A stretch of 64,000 nt of DNA, from the NCBI GenBank assembly GCA_032209605.1, contig JASFXZ010000054.1:1054001-1118000 (forward strand). The letters run 5' to 3'. Shown piece by piece: positions 1 through 11,180 of the stretch. A program made the translations under genes and the position numbers. Position 1 is the first letter of the stretch; each line of letters starts with the position of its first letter. The notes below the pieces were generated by a model that saw only the letters and a list, made by a program, of their open reading frames with translations, ran no database searches and was not told the DNA's origin. The stretch comes from Mactromeris polynyma (lineage: Eukaryota > Mollusca > Bivalvia > Venerida > Mactridae).

Positions 1-520
1 TTTTTAAGAATGTGATATTCATACTCAAATATCCTGCAAGGAGTCCATTAAAACAATTAATGTGGCATTTAAACTTATTCCAGTCTATCAATATATTATG
101 TATACCAGTATATGTCATACTACACAGCACTCTTTCCTACATTTACTAAGATACAATGAAATCACACACCATTTGAAATCTAATGATATCAAGACAAAAA
201 TCTTTGTTTTTTAAAAAAACTGCCCTACAAAGTTATTGCTCAGGCCATAATTAAAAAAATGTGTGTTTGTCATATAATAAACCCTACTTACTCATGAAAA
301 TGGCTTTTGCTCAATGAATATTTTAGGGGTCTAAGTTAGAAAATGTTTTTAGCAGTGTATTAATAGTTAACACTGCTATGACCATACATAATTCAAAAAT
401 ACCCACCTACCCACCTAAATTTGGCTGGGTAGGGTTATGTCAAACAAACATCATTTAAGGATGGCCTCATTGAAATTTCATCAAATCTGATTTATTTTGC
501 TGTTTGCTGTAAAACTCCCT
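1..520. other. AT-rich DNA without recognisable gene
   Basis: No open frame of note, no splice-bounded exon and no repeat structure could be recognised here. It is ordinary AT-rich flank leading into the minisatellite. Confidence 0.6.
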
Positions 521-2432
521 ACCATTGATTGATTGATTGATGAATACAACTCCCTACCATTGATTGATTGATTGATGAATACAACTCCCTACCATTGATT
601 GATTGATGATGAATACAACTCCCTACCATTGATTGATTGACTGATGAATACAACTCTCTACCATTGATTGATTGATTGATGAATACAACTCCCTACCATT
701 GATTGATTGACTGATGAATACAACTCTCTACCATTGATTGATTGATTGATGAATACAACTCCCTACCATTGATTGGTTGACTGATGAATACAATTCTCTA
801 CCATTGATTACTTGACTGATGAATACAACTCTCAACTATTGATTGATTCATTGATGAATACAACTCCCTACCATTGATTGATTGATGAATACAACTCCCT
901 ACTATTGATTGATTGACTGATGAATACAACTCTCTACCATTGATTGATTGATTGATTGATTGATGAATACAACTCCCTACCATTGATTGATTGACTGATG
1001 AATACAACTCTCTACCATTGATTGATTGATTGATGAATACAACTCCCTACCATTGATTGATTGATTGATGAATACAACTCCCTACCATTGATTGATTGAT
1101 TGATGAATACAACTCCCTACCATTGATTGATTGATTGATGAATACAACTCCCTACCATTGATTGATTGATGAATACAAATCCCTACCATTGATTGATTGA
1201 TTGATTGATGAATACAACTCCCTACCATTGATTGATTAATTGATGAATACAACTCCCAACCATTGATTGAGTGATGAATATAACTCCCAACCATTGATTG
1301 ATGAAACAACTCCCTACCATTTATTGATTGATTGATGAATTCAACTCCCTGCTATTGATTGATGAATACAACTTCCTACCATTGATTGATTGATTGATGA
1401 ATACAACTCCCTACCATTGATTGATTGATTGATGAATACAACTCCCTACCATTGATTGATTGATGATGAATACAACTCCCTACCATTGATTGATTGACTG
1501 ATGAATACAACTCTCTACCATTGATTGATTGATTGATGAATACAACTCCCTACCATTGATTGATTGACTGATGAATACAACTCTCTACCATTGATTGATT
1601 GATTGATGAATACAACTCCCTACCATTGATTGGTTGACTGATGAATACAACTCTCTACCATTGATTACTTGACTGATGAATACAACTCTCAACTATTGAT
1701 TGATTCATTGATGAATACAACTCCCTACCATTGATTGATTGATGAATACAACTCCCTACTATTGATTGATTGACTGATGAATACAACTCTCTACCATTGA
1801 TTGATTGATTGATTGATTGATGAATACAACTCCCTACCATTGATTGATTGACTGATGAATACAACTCTCTACCATTGATTGATTGATTGATGAATACAAC
1901 TCCCTACCATTGATTGATTGATTGATGAATACAACTCCCTACCATTGATTGATTGATTGATGAATACAACTCCCTACCATTGATTGATTGATTGATGAAT
2001 ACAACTCCCTACCATTGATTGATTGATGAATACAAATCCCTACCATTGATTGATTGATTGATTGATGAATACAACTCCCTACCATTGATTGATTAATTGA
2101 TGAATACAACTCCCAACCATTGATTGAGTGATGAATATAACTCCCAACCATTGATTGATGAAACAACTCCCTACCATTTATTGATTGATTGATGAATTCA
2201 ACTCCCTGCTATTGATTGATGAATACAACTTCCTACCATTGATTGATTGATTGATGAATACAACTCCCTACCATTGATTGATTGATTGATGAATACAACT
2301 CCCTACCATTGATTGATTGATTGATGAATACAACTCCCTACCATTGCTTGATTGATTGATGGATCGACTGATTGATGAATACAACTCCCTACCATTGATT
2401 GATTGATTGATGGATCGACTGATTGATTAAAT
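521..2432. repeat. 35-bp-class minisatellite with internal GATT slippage and an 857-bp higher-order duplication
   Basis: The unit has the core CTACCATTGATTGATTGATT followed by GATGAATACAACTCC. Its length varies (about 31-39 bp) because the number of inner GATT tetramers varies. About 55 units are present. A longer period is superimposed: the block around 798-1309, including its rare variants (CTCAACTATTG, CAAATCCCTACC, GAAACAACTCC), recurs at 1655-2166, an offset of exactly 857 bp with nearly no differences. The array therefore grew at least once by duplication of a multi-unit block. The short minus-strand open frames inside are consequences of the repeat and are not genes. Confidence 0.95.
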
Positions 2433-2836
2433 TTTATTGATTTACTGACTGATCCATTTACTAATTTCTCTAAAAAGAATATGAAGCTTGCCAGTGGCTC
2501 ACTTCATAATCATATCATTTTATTCAACTTGTTCAATAAATTAGTAAATTATTCAACTGGTTTGATATATTTAATACTAAACAACTCAAATTTACTATTC
2601 TATTTATCACATACCGACATAATATGGTAAAACACATTATTAAATTGAACTCATTAATATTGAAAGGAGCGTCGAAAGTAATTAGTTTTTTTAAAATTAA
2701 AAAGCCGAAAAAGTAGCCCTATTCACAAATTCATTATTTCTAAAATTATCTATAGATCTATGAATATTTTATCATTTTCCAATTTATCAAATATATCTTA
2801 CAATTCGCTAAAATCAAGTGTAACTGTAAAATAAAT
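2433..2836. other. AT-rich intergenic or intronic DNA
   Basis: No gene, RNA or repeat unit seen between the minisatellite and the first MITE copy. Confidence 0.5.
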
Positions 2837-3074
2837 GAGCGCCGCTGTACAATTTCCAACCTCTTATTTAAGTGGTATCATTTCCAGATACGTCACATGT
2901 GACATCACAATGTACTGACAGTAAGCAATATTGCCCCATATGGCAATATGAAAATGCAGTTACCACAATTATGTAGTAAATAGTTTTCCTGCTTGCAAAT
3001 AGTGACATCACATGTTGCGTTTTATCGAAATGACGTCACTTACAGTAAAGGTTGTAAATCCCATAGCAGAGCTC
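2837..3074 (-). mobile_element. MITE family M1, copy 1
   Basis: This 238-bp non-coding element is in the opposite orientation to related copies at 19933-20174 and 45945-46160. Its ends are imperfect inverted repeats of about 35-40 bp, of the form GAGC.CTGCTRTGGGATTT followed by CCAACCTCTTA. The interior holds several TGACGTCA- and CACATGTGAC-like palindromic words and a CCATATGG core shared by all three copies. With no coding capacity it would depend on a transposase supplied elsewhere. The superfamily is not identified and no clear target duplication was seen. Confidence 0.75.
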
Positions 3075-6000
3075 AAATATGTTTAATGATGTCATCACAT
3101 AAACATGCGTTCAGTGAGTCTGTTCCATCTATCTATCAAGTGTGCAGAATCTAGTTAATTTTGATAGATATAAGACTAAGCTCCTCAAACAAAGATAAAT
3201 ATAATTGTTACAAGTACCTGTGTATGCTGATGACGGGTTATGACGTCTGTAGGTGTCGGCCCGGTGTTTTTGCGTCCTCTTTATTCTATAGTAAAAGTTC
3301 AAGTTTCCCACTGGAATTTAGAACTCCACAGCATAGGCCCAGCTATATGCAATCTCTAGTTTTGAAATACAACAATTTCACAGTAAATCCACACCAAGAA
3401 AACATCAACTAGGAACTGTTCTGCTATAATTCAATGTATACAGTCACTGTCCAAATTTTCACTGCACAACTGTCAACATTGCCGAACCGGTGCACTTTTT
3501 AAATCCTTCCATGCAAAAATGTAGTCCTGCAAAGCAAAGAGAAATCAATGTGATCAGCAATGACACAAAAGTTACACAGTAACAATAAATACAGCTGACA
3601 TTCATCAGTACAGCCAGAGACAGCCTTAAATCTGGGACTTCAACATTTCTAAGAAGTACTTCCTAGGCTACAACGACCCGGAAGTACTTGCTTACCAGGC
3701 CGACACCTGAAACACATATTTAATCGCTTTAACTCCAGTTGTGGGAATTTTCATATCTAAATTTTATATAAACAAACATTCTAATCAACATTTCGAAATT
3801 AACTGTCAGAACCACAAACATTTATGACACAAGGGACAATAATGGTTATTCAAAAAGCTTCAAGACATACCCGGTCGCTCAGGTAGACGATTTTTTGTAG
3901 GTACTTCTGATTGGGATAAAACCCATATATTTGGCTTTGGGAATGGGTCAGGCAGTCTGACCCGTGGGAACTATAGAAAACGGCCTGCTGATGGGACCTC
4001 TCCCAAATCTCACAAAAAAGCCCAGAATCTACAAACATTTTATATGTCTACAGGTGTCAGAATGAGTCAATGACAAGACACTAACCTTTAGTGGAAATCT
4101 TTATTTCCTTGTAGTCAACTGTTTGGTACTATTAAAGTCTCAAGTACAACAGCCCCAGGTTTGTATTTCTCTCCTTGTTTTGATGTTTATATGGACTCAT
4201 GGCTCATGTACCCAGTGGTAATCCAGGCACCTGAAAATTATAAATTTGCATTTTTTACCACTATTCTAGGCATTTATGCACTTAAAAAATAAAAGAAATT
4301 ATCTTCTTAGGTTATATATTCATTAACTATATCATAAAAAATCATATATGATAAGCATATGAAATTCTAATGGTTCTCAATGGATTTCATACTTGATATG
4401 AATTCTTTCATTGGTGTATTACTAGTGCACAATATGGTTATACACTAATCTTTCAGACTACTAAGATTCAGATTATTAAGGGTTACTTAACAGCCAATGT
4501 GTTGGTCACTTTGTTATAATAAGTCAGTCACAAGTACAAAAACATCCTAACAACTAAATTGTATCTTAAGTTGTATTGTAGGAGTTTGCATGTTATAGTT
4601 TAAAAGAAGAAATAAATTTGTGGAAAAGTGATATTGAACCATTTGTTATCACATCAAAGAATACATGTATACATATTTGATAGCACAACTGTGAGCTACA
4701 TGTATGTGCGACTGAGGGACTTTGTTTCAATTAGGGCAAATGGCTGGTAATGAGGTCAATGACTCAATTCCCCAGAAATATGCCACAGCCAACCCTTTCA
4801 CCCAGCCCCCAATCACATACATATGTGTAAACAAATTAAACTCAACAATTTTTATTTCTAATCATACCCAAACACACTTATACCAATAATTTTACCAAAA
4901 TCTGAAACCATATTTAACCTGATCATGTCTGCAACATAAGCCATATTACTGCCATAACTGTACTTGAGAATCTCTATAGATATATGTATAACTGCATGAA
5001 AGATCAAGTCGTTACAGGGAATGCCACTTACACAAGACAATATTGACCTCCCCACACAGACCCATGGGAAAACAACAGTCCACAAAACCTTAGGCACTGA
5101 GGAGGCGCAAGGGTAAACGTGTATTGGAATATGGATGCAAGGAATGTTCTGAACAACTAAGGAGTAGGGGAACAACAAGGGGGTTACTGGATGGAATACA
5201 TTGCGAGCAAGTCAAGGAAGTCAGTAATAATAGGCTGAAACAATTATTATCATCAGTATCATAAAACAACATGAATCATGATGTACTACCATCATAAATT
5301 TCTCAGCAATACACATAATATATTAGCTGAATCCATGATAGTTCTAGCACTAACATATATGAAGTTTTCATTATTTTCTTTATGTAATATTGAAGGAGCA
5401 AATTATCTGATTAGTTCAAAACCAGTAATACAGAAAACTTAAGAAATAATCTCTTTTTACTTCCCAGCAAATTTATAAAAGTTATAACGAATAGATCATC
5501 TTTGAATGGAACTGGAACACACTATAAGTTCATGTACGGTCCCAAAATGGAAACATGCACTCACGACGCCATTTTTCTTATAAGGTTATAGCATCGGATT
5601 CAGTCATAAACAACAATGTCAACCGTAAAACTTACCATTTCAATCGAGAAGCCTGTAGCCACATCCATTCATTGCCTGTTTCAAATACGTGGACTTCACA
5701 CCATGTCGACCAATCAGATTGCAGCAACTCGTTATTTTCCGACAAAAATCGTCCTTAACTCCATGTTAGGCGGCCCCAAGTCAGATCCTTTGATAACCAG
5801 AGGTAATCAGCATAGTATAGTATCGTACATTCAGATCACCACGAAACATTTTATCACAAACTTTTGAAGGATCAAACAATTACTCATTCAGTTGAAATTA
5901 TATATGAATTTGTAGTTATCATATTCGTAGGCGTGCAAACACACTATCACTTCAATGCAAACTTAGTAATCCATATTTTAGAAACTCCTATTTTTATCAA

Positions 6001-6643
6001 ATTCCGTCCAGTATGAAATAAGACCTCATCGCAATAACACAATATTGGTTAGTATTTCTACACTCTACCGTCCGACATGTTACCATGGATATCACGTGGA
6101 GTTCCTACCACACACACCATAAGAATAATGTGGCCATGTAAAGTTAGACAATCTCGAGCTGTCTACCCTATGGTACGAATAACTAATACACAATATATTT
6201 CATTTTCGCCTTGTAGCGATGCACCTTGGCTACGAGAGGCCGCAGTTTGGTAGATATTAACATATAACTAATGTTTCCATAATGTATATCAGGCAGATCA
6301 AAATCCAGAGATAAAATTTCATTTTTGAATGTAAAAAGCTCTGGAAAACTGTACCTGTATCTTTCTATTATTACCATTGTTAAAACAGAATCAACATATT
6401 TTCTAAATTGAAAGATTACCGTTGACTTTGTAAATTTCTTATTAAACATCCTTTAGAATTATAATAATAGCGATATTATCTGACAGTTTTCATATTTAAG
6501 GTTAATTAATCCATATTTTTATCTTGCCGTACTGATATCAACTAAATAAAATTGATAATCGTTCAATTTTTTAACTTGAATAACGTTAAATGCTCAGTGT
6601 GCATGCTAGAACTGATTTACCTTTCACCAGTTTACCCGATACC
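3075..6643. other. Unassigned DNA with a few splice-like signals on the minus strand
   Basis: No protein family is recognisable. On the minus strand there is a strong acceptor-like site (pyrimidine tract then CAG) just before 3526, followed by a 17-codon open frame ending at a TGA at 3473-3475, with an AATAAA near 3279. An ATG/GTAAGT-type donor occurs at 5636/5635 and another GTAAGT-like donor near 5031. These could be the end and start of a small gene, but the connecting exons cannot be shown to share a frame. The open frames at 3850-4038, 4858-5178 and 5555-5867 have no recognisable homology. Confidence 0.3.
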
Positions 6644-8787
6644 CAGGGCCCGTATTACAGAAGCTTCTTATCCTTAAAATTTTCCTTAAATGACGAAAAA
6701 ATCTTAAGTTTTATATTTTTATCCTTAAGATTTCAGAAAATTCTTAGGTAGTATTACACAATGTTCTTATCTTATTTTTTCACTTAAGGTAAGCGATTTT
6801 CTCCTTAGATTTTAAGGAAAGCTAGACCTCCCTTATCTTGTATAAAAAATCTTAAGTTATAGAATCGCCTCCATTTTCTGAACCTGTGAACAGCACAATT
6901 ATTCGACATCTACGATTTCAACACAACGTTCGTGTCAAATCATCGAAATCACGTTGCGTTCAGATATACATTTACATAAAGTAGGCCTACCGGTGTTAAG
7001 TAAATTCCGTAGAATTATCAAATTTCGCACTTGAAATTGTGTCAACGCTGTGAGCAAAATTTACAATATTTACCTGATAAAATGCTGTTTTTAGTGTTAA
7101 TTATACGTACAACCAACTATGTAAAAATTCAGGGACGTGATGTAGACATACAGTGAATGAATATATAAGAACGAAATGATGGAAATTGCACAGTGAATCG
7201 GAAAGAGATGTTAAGAATAATATTAGGTTTATATCATAAAGGTTTTTATGTTTCGGATATGGTAATCATGGTGTTTGACTAAGGAAGCAAATGTGAATCG
7301 GAACTGGTCCTGTGTCATGCTATTAGTTGACCGATGTTAAACTTGGATCATGACTGAGAATACTTTTTACTATTTTGTATGGTGGCATATTACTGCCACC
7401 AGTTAGCATGGTAGCGTTCGCGAATTGTTTCGTGTTAACCACATAATTATTACGATAATTATCTAGCTATCTAGTTAATATTCGTGATCATTTTTCGGTA
7501 AGATAAATATCATACAACTAGAAATAGGCTTGAAAGTGCCCAGAACTGCCACCATAATTTTGTTATATCTCTCTTTATATGCTCATTTTAAGATTATAAT
7601 ATTGTTTTTCTCTGAATCTGTGTGTTTCATTTGATAATTGAAATAATATTTTCATAGATTTTATGTGTCATTTTTTGCATAATTATGCATGTTAATTTCT
7701 TTGTATCAGTTGTAGATATGTTATGCTTTCCAGTTATTGGAGGTAATAAAAGTTTATATTACATTTACTAGTAGTTTTCAATCATGATTTGAATATTATG
7801 CTTTGAAATACACAGTTCTATTGAAATAAAATTGTAATTACTGTTATATAGTGTGTGTATTTCTTTTTCAACTTAGTTATCTATATATAGCCCTATATCT
7901 GCACTAGACTAGTATTTATACTAATCACAAGTGCTATGTTCTTGTTTCATTTAGGTTCGTATGTGCATGCTTTTGAGAAAAAATTATCTGGGGAAAAGTA
8001 CCATTTGTGATTTTTCTCAACAAGCTTTGTAATACTACACTTAAAAACATAAAACATGCATCTAACCAAAGGATTGATAATAGTGGTTGCTTATTATATC
8101 ACAGACAGCTGCAAATGTTGGGTTGAAATTCATACAAAATGTCTGTTCTCAGTACACAACTCGTGACAGGACATTATAAGAAAGAGCAAGCCTATTGTAT
8201 CTATATTGCTATTGGTATGGATGGACTGGGTGTGTGTTGTGTTTGTGCCATGTCCAAGGACATGCTGTATTCATTCAGTCTGAATTACTGGTACTAATTC
8301 GTCTCAACAACTAGATCACGACATACCGACTGCATTATTCATGTTATATCATACAGATTTACTGAGCAAAACTTCTCACACAACATACAGTCAATTTCCA
8401 TCAGTTATAATGCAAAATGTTCAAATATAATGCAACAAAAACAAAGATTTATATGAAATGACGGTTGTATTTGTTACAACGTAACTAGGTAAAATCATTT
8501 ATTTGCTTGGAGTTAGAGTAAAGTCTGCTACATTCTGCGCACGCATTATTTTTTTAATTTCCGGTTCTATTTTTGGAACGGGAAAACCCGATGTACGTTA
8601 GCAACAGTCTTAAGAATTTGCTTAAGATGAAAAATAAGGATAAGGAAATTTTAGTTAAAGTTCTCTTAAGTTGGATCTGTAATAGTACTTAAGATTTTCT
8701 TGAACCTTATCCTTACCGAAGTACAAATCTTAAGATTTCTGTATTTCTTAAGGTATATCTTAAGAAGCTTCTGTAATACGGGCCCTG
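6644..8787. mobile_element. 2.1-kb non-autonomous DNA transposon with 27-bp perfect TIRs
   Basis: The left end reads CAGGGCCCGTATTACAG and continues to 6670. The exact reverse complement ends at 8787, giving a perfect 27-bp terminal inverted repeat. The subterminal 150-200 bp on both sides are also related, both rich in CTTAAG/TCCTTAAG words. No open frame of transposase size lies between, so this copy cannot move on its own. The flanking 8 bp (CCGATACC and GTCAAACA) do not match, so no target duplication supports a superfamily call. CAGGG ends are common in hAT elements, but that is only suggestive. A smaller inverted-repeat element is nested at 7378-7556. Confidence 0.85.
7378..7556. mobile_element. 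Nested MITE-like element with TATGGTGGCA ends
   Basis: The element opens with TATGGTGGCATATTACTGCC, itself a hairpin, and closes with CTGCCACCATA, the inverse of its start. A diverged relative lies at 14331-14470 and shares the ATGGTGRCATA.T.CTGCCA start, the AGTTAAC-CTAGATA interior and the GATAAATATC word. It is non-coding and sits inside the 2.1-kb TIR element, so it inserted later. Confidence 0.55.
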
Positions 8788-10102
8788 GTCAAACAAATTT
8801 TCATTGGACAATTTGTAGCATAAACAATTAGCCATTGGTCAGTTCTCCCAATGTATCTTACTAAAGCGGTTTATTCAATCGTAACGGTGCAGACATAACG
8901 TAAAAAATAACTACTAGTGTATCAAACCTCGCCTGTATGACAACTCCACGAGATATCTATCCGACTTAGACCACGTGACTAGCGACACACGAAAATCTCG
9001 TGCAATTTCCCCTCAAAAATACCATATATAGTGTTACCCCATAGCTGATTTTGTATCACGACTTACGGAGGGCGCAAAAAACTGTTCCAAATAAATGTTT
9101 TGTCATGCACATATACATGTATTACATTACCGAAAAACGAAGAGCTTTAATCGATTCCCTTTACCAAGCTAAGGAACTTCCTATCTGGTATAAAACTTAG
9201 CTTGTGAAAAAATGTCAGTTGTTGGCTGAATGATGCGTTCGAACGAATTTGAAACCCAGCAACACTTATTTATTGACCGCCGTATTTTTACTGAAACACA
9301 CTGCAAAGGATATTCGATGAAAACAAACGAACACACGAAACGAAGCGACATTTGACCGAACATCCAAACTCATGCCTTACTTTTAAAGCTTATATAACGT
9401 ATAAGATAATCAAACAGACTGCAACTCACAGAGCTTCTGATAAGTATCACTAACATACCAAAAGACAACCATCATGTAATGGCGATGTAACACGAAAGAA
9501 GCAAACACAAAATAATAAACAAATAAGAACTTTGTTTAAACGTTCCGAAAGTAAAATGATTTTACAAAACACTAGAGAAAGTATCATCAATAGGAATCAT
9601 TTCAACTTTCTGGAGTCGTTTCCAGTCCAGTAATAGTCCGTATAACCTGCAACAGCTTGCATATTCACACAAAATCATTTGTGATGTCGCGAAAATATGT
9701 GATAATAAAGGTTGTCATCACGTTTTTTAACAAATGCCTACTATTGATGATCGAATGAACATGCACGTCGATCTTCGTTTCTAAACTGAGCGTTAAGGGA
9801 TATCACTTTCAATGTAAAAAAGTTGGTTGCCGCGATGTGTTCAAAGCGGAATCAACAGCAGAAACCTTCGAAAAAATTCATCTGCAAAATTTATTTCTGT
9901 GTTTTGATTTACTTTGTATGACTCAAAGGAATGGAATTATTTCCCACGGTGTCTATTGACGTTGATTGGTCAATCGCTGTCAACAGAACTATGATAATTG
10001 AATATGCCCTCACGAGTGGTCTCCCTTCTGTCTAAATACAGTGAAACCTCGAAAATTGGACCATCATTCAGTTCTGACGAACGGCGAACTGAGTTGAGAA
10101 GG
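8788..10102. other. No gene recognised
   Basis: Unique AT-rich sequence. The 60-residue minus-strand frame at 9181-9363 has no recognisable homology and no splice context, and is probably chance. Confidence 0.5.
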
Positions 10103-10191
10103 AGGTGTGATTATTAGACATTACCGGTTTATGCCGATGCCGATCTCAGATGCCGACGAAAATGACAATTTTACGAGGGGTTTTCTCAAAC
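10103..10191 (+). repeat. Uninterrupted copy of a short dispersed repeat (empty-site paralogue of the LINE target)
   Basis: The segment containing GGTTTATGCCGATGCCGAT, GCCGACGAAAATGA and GGGGTTTTCTCAAAC appears here in one piece. The same words appear in inverse orientation at about 13653-13722 and 11149-11180, where the LINE described below separates them. This copy therefore shows the arrangement before insertion. Confidence 0.65.
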
Positions 10192-11180
10192 AATAACTAA
10201 AGCTTTCTGCAATGTACACGATGTATACAGAGTTTCTATATATTTGTCCTCGATATCCACGTCAATAAAAGCGCGTGTACAATTACAATTTATCTGAGAA
10301 GACTCTTCAACCTAATAATTGTGTCATAAAGTGTGCTTCGTGTGGTTTTCGGGAGTAATAATGTTATTTTCCTCTGCGTCTGTGGGTCCGTCTGTCCGTC
10401 CTCTTTTAGTTTATCCGCGCTTTATCTCCTTACCGCTTATTGATTTTAAACCAAACCTCGCAGGATTGATCAGCATCAGGTGAAGATGTGATTCCTAGTT
10501 GGTTTGTTCTGTTTCGATAACAATGACCCTACCTAGCAAAACAACACGACCATAGAGATTATTTTCAACTCTAGATATGTTTTTCAAATTGCCAATTTTC
10601 ACCTTTTGACAGCAATAATTGGCTAATTAAATGTCCCGACCCTACCTAGCATTTTGAGACCGCTCCCCTTGACACATACATTTTTCCATGCCTAAGATGA
10701 CAAGCGGATTGACTGAATTGTTTCTATAAGAGTCAGATTTATACTCGGCGGGTTGCCTGTTTGGCGATTGAAAATTAATGTTGTGGTTCCGGTTACCCGG
10801 TCCAATTTTAAGGCCCGGTCCTGATTATTTTTTTAATTTAAACACGCGCGTTACTGTTTTTTTATCTTCCCTTCCTGTTGTTTTTTCAGTATATAACGGT
10901 AACCGCAACATCAATTACTTTTAGCCTAATGTTATAGCAATGTTGATTTGGAGACTTCACTGACTTGTTACGGGAACGAGTATAATATGGTTTCAATGAC
11001 ACTCATAAATATTCCGTGCGTAACTGTAAACTAACTGTCAGACTATCAATCGACATACTATACATAAAGCGTGATCTTAAACGTTTACTATCCGAATATT
11101 TCACGGGTATTTATGTGTGACATGTGAATCCTATTTATCAAAAAATACTAATAGTTTGAGAAAACCCCTGGTAAAATAGT
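10192..11180. other. Non-coding flank
   Basis: No gene seen. A stretch at about 10375-10450 (GTCTGTCCGTCC followed by TTTATCCGCGCTTTATCTCC) resembles low-complexity dispersed sequence often met in mollusc genomes, but no element boundaries could be drawn. The last 30 bp belong to the repeat split by the LINE. Confidence 0.4.
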
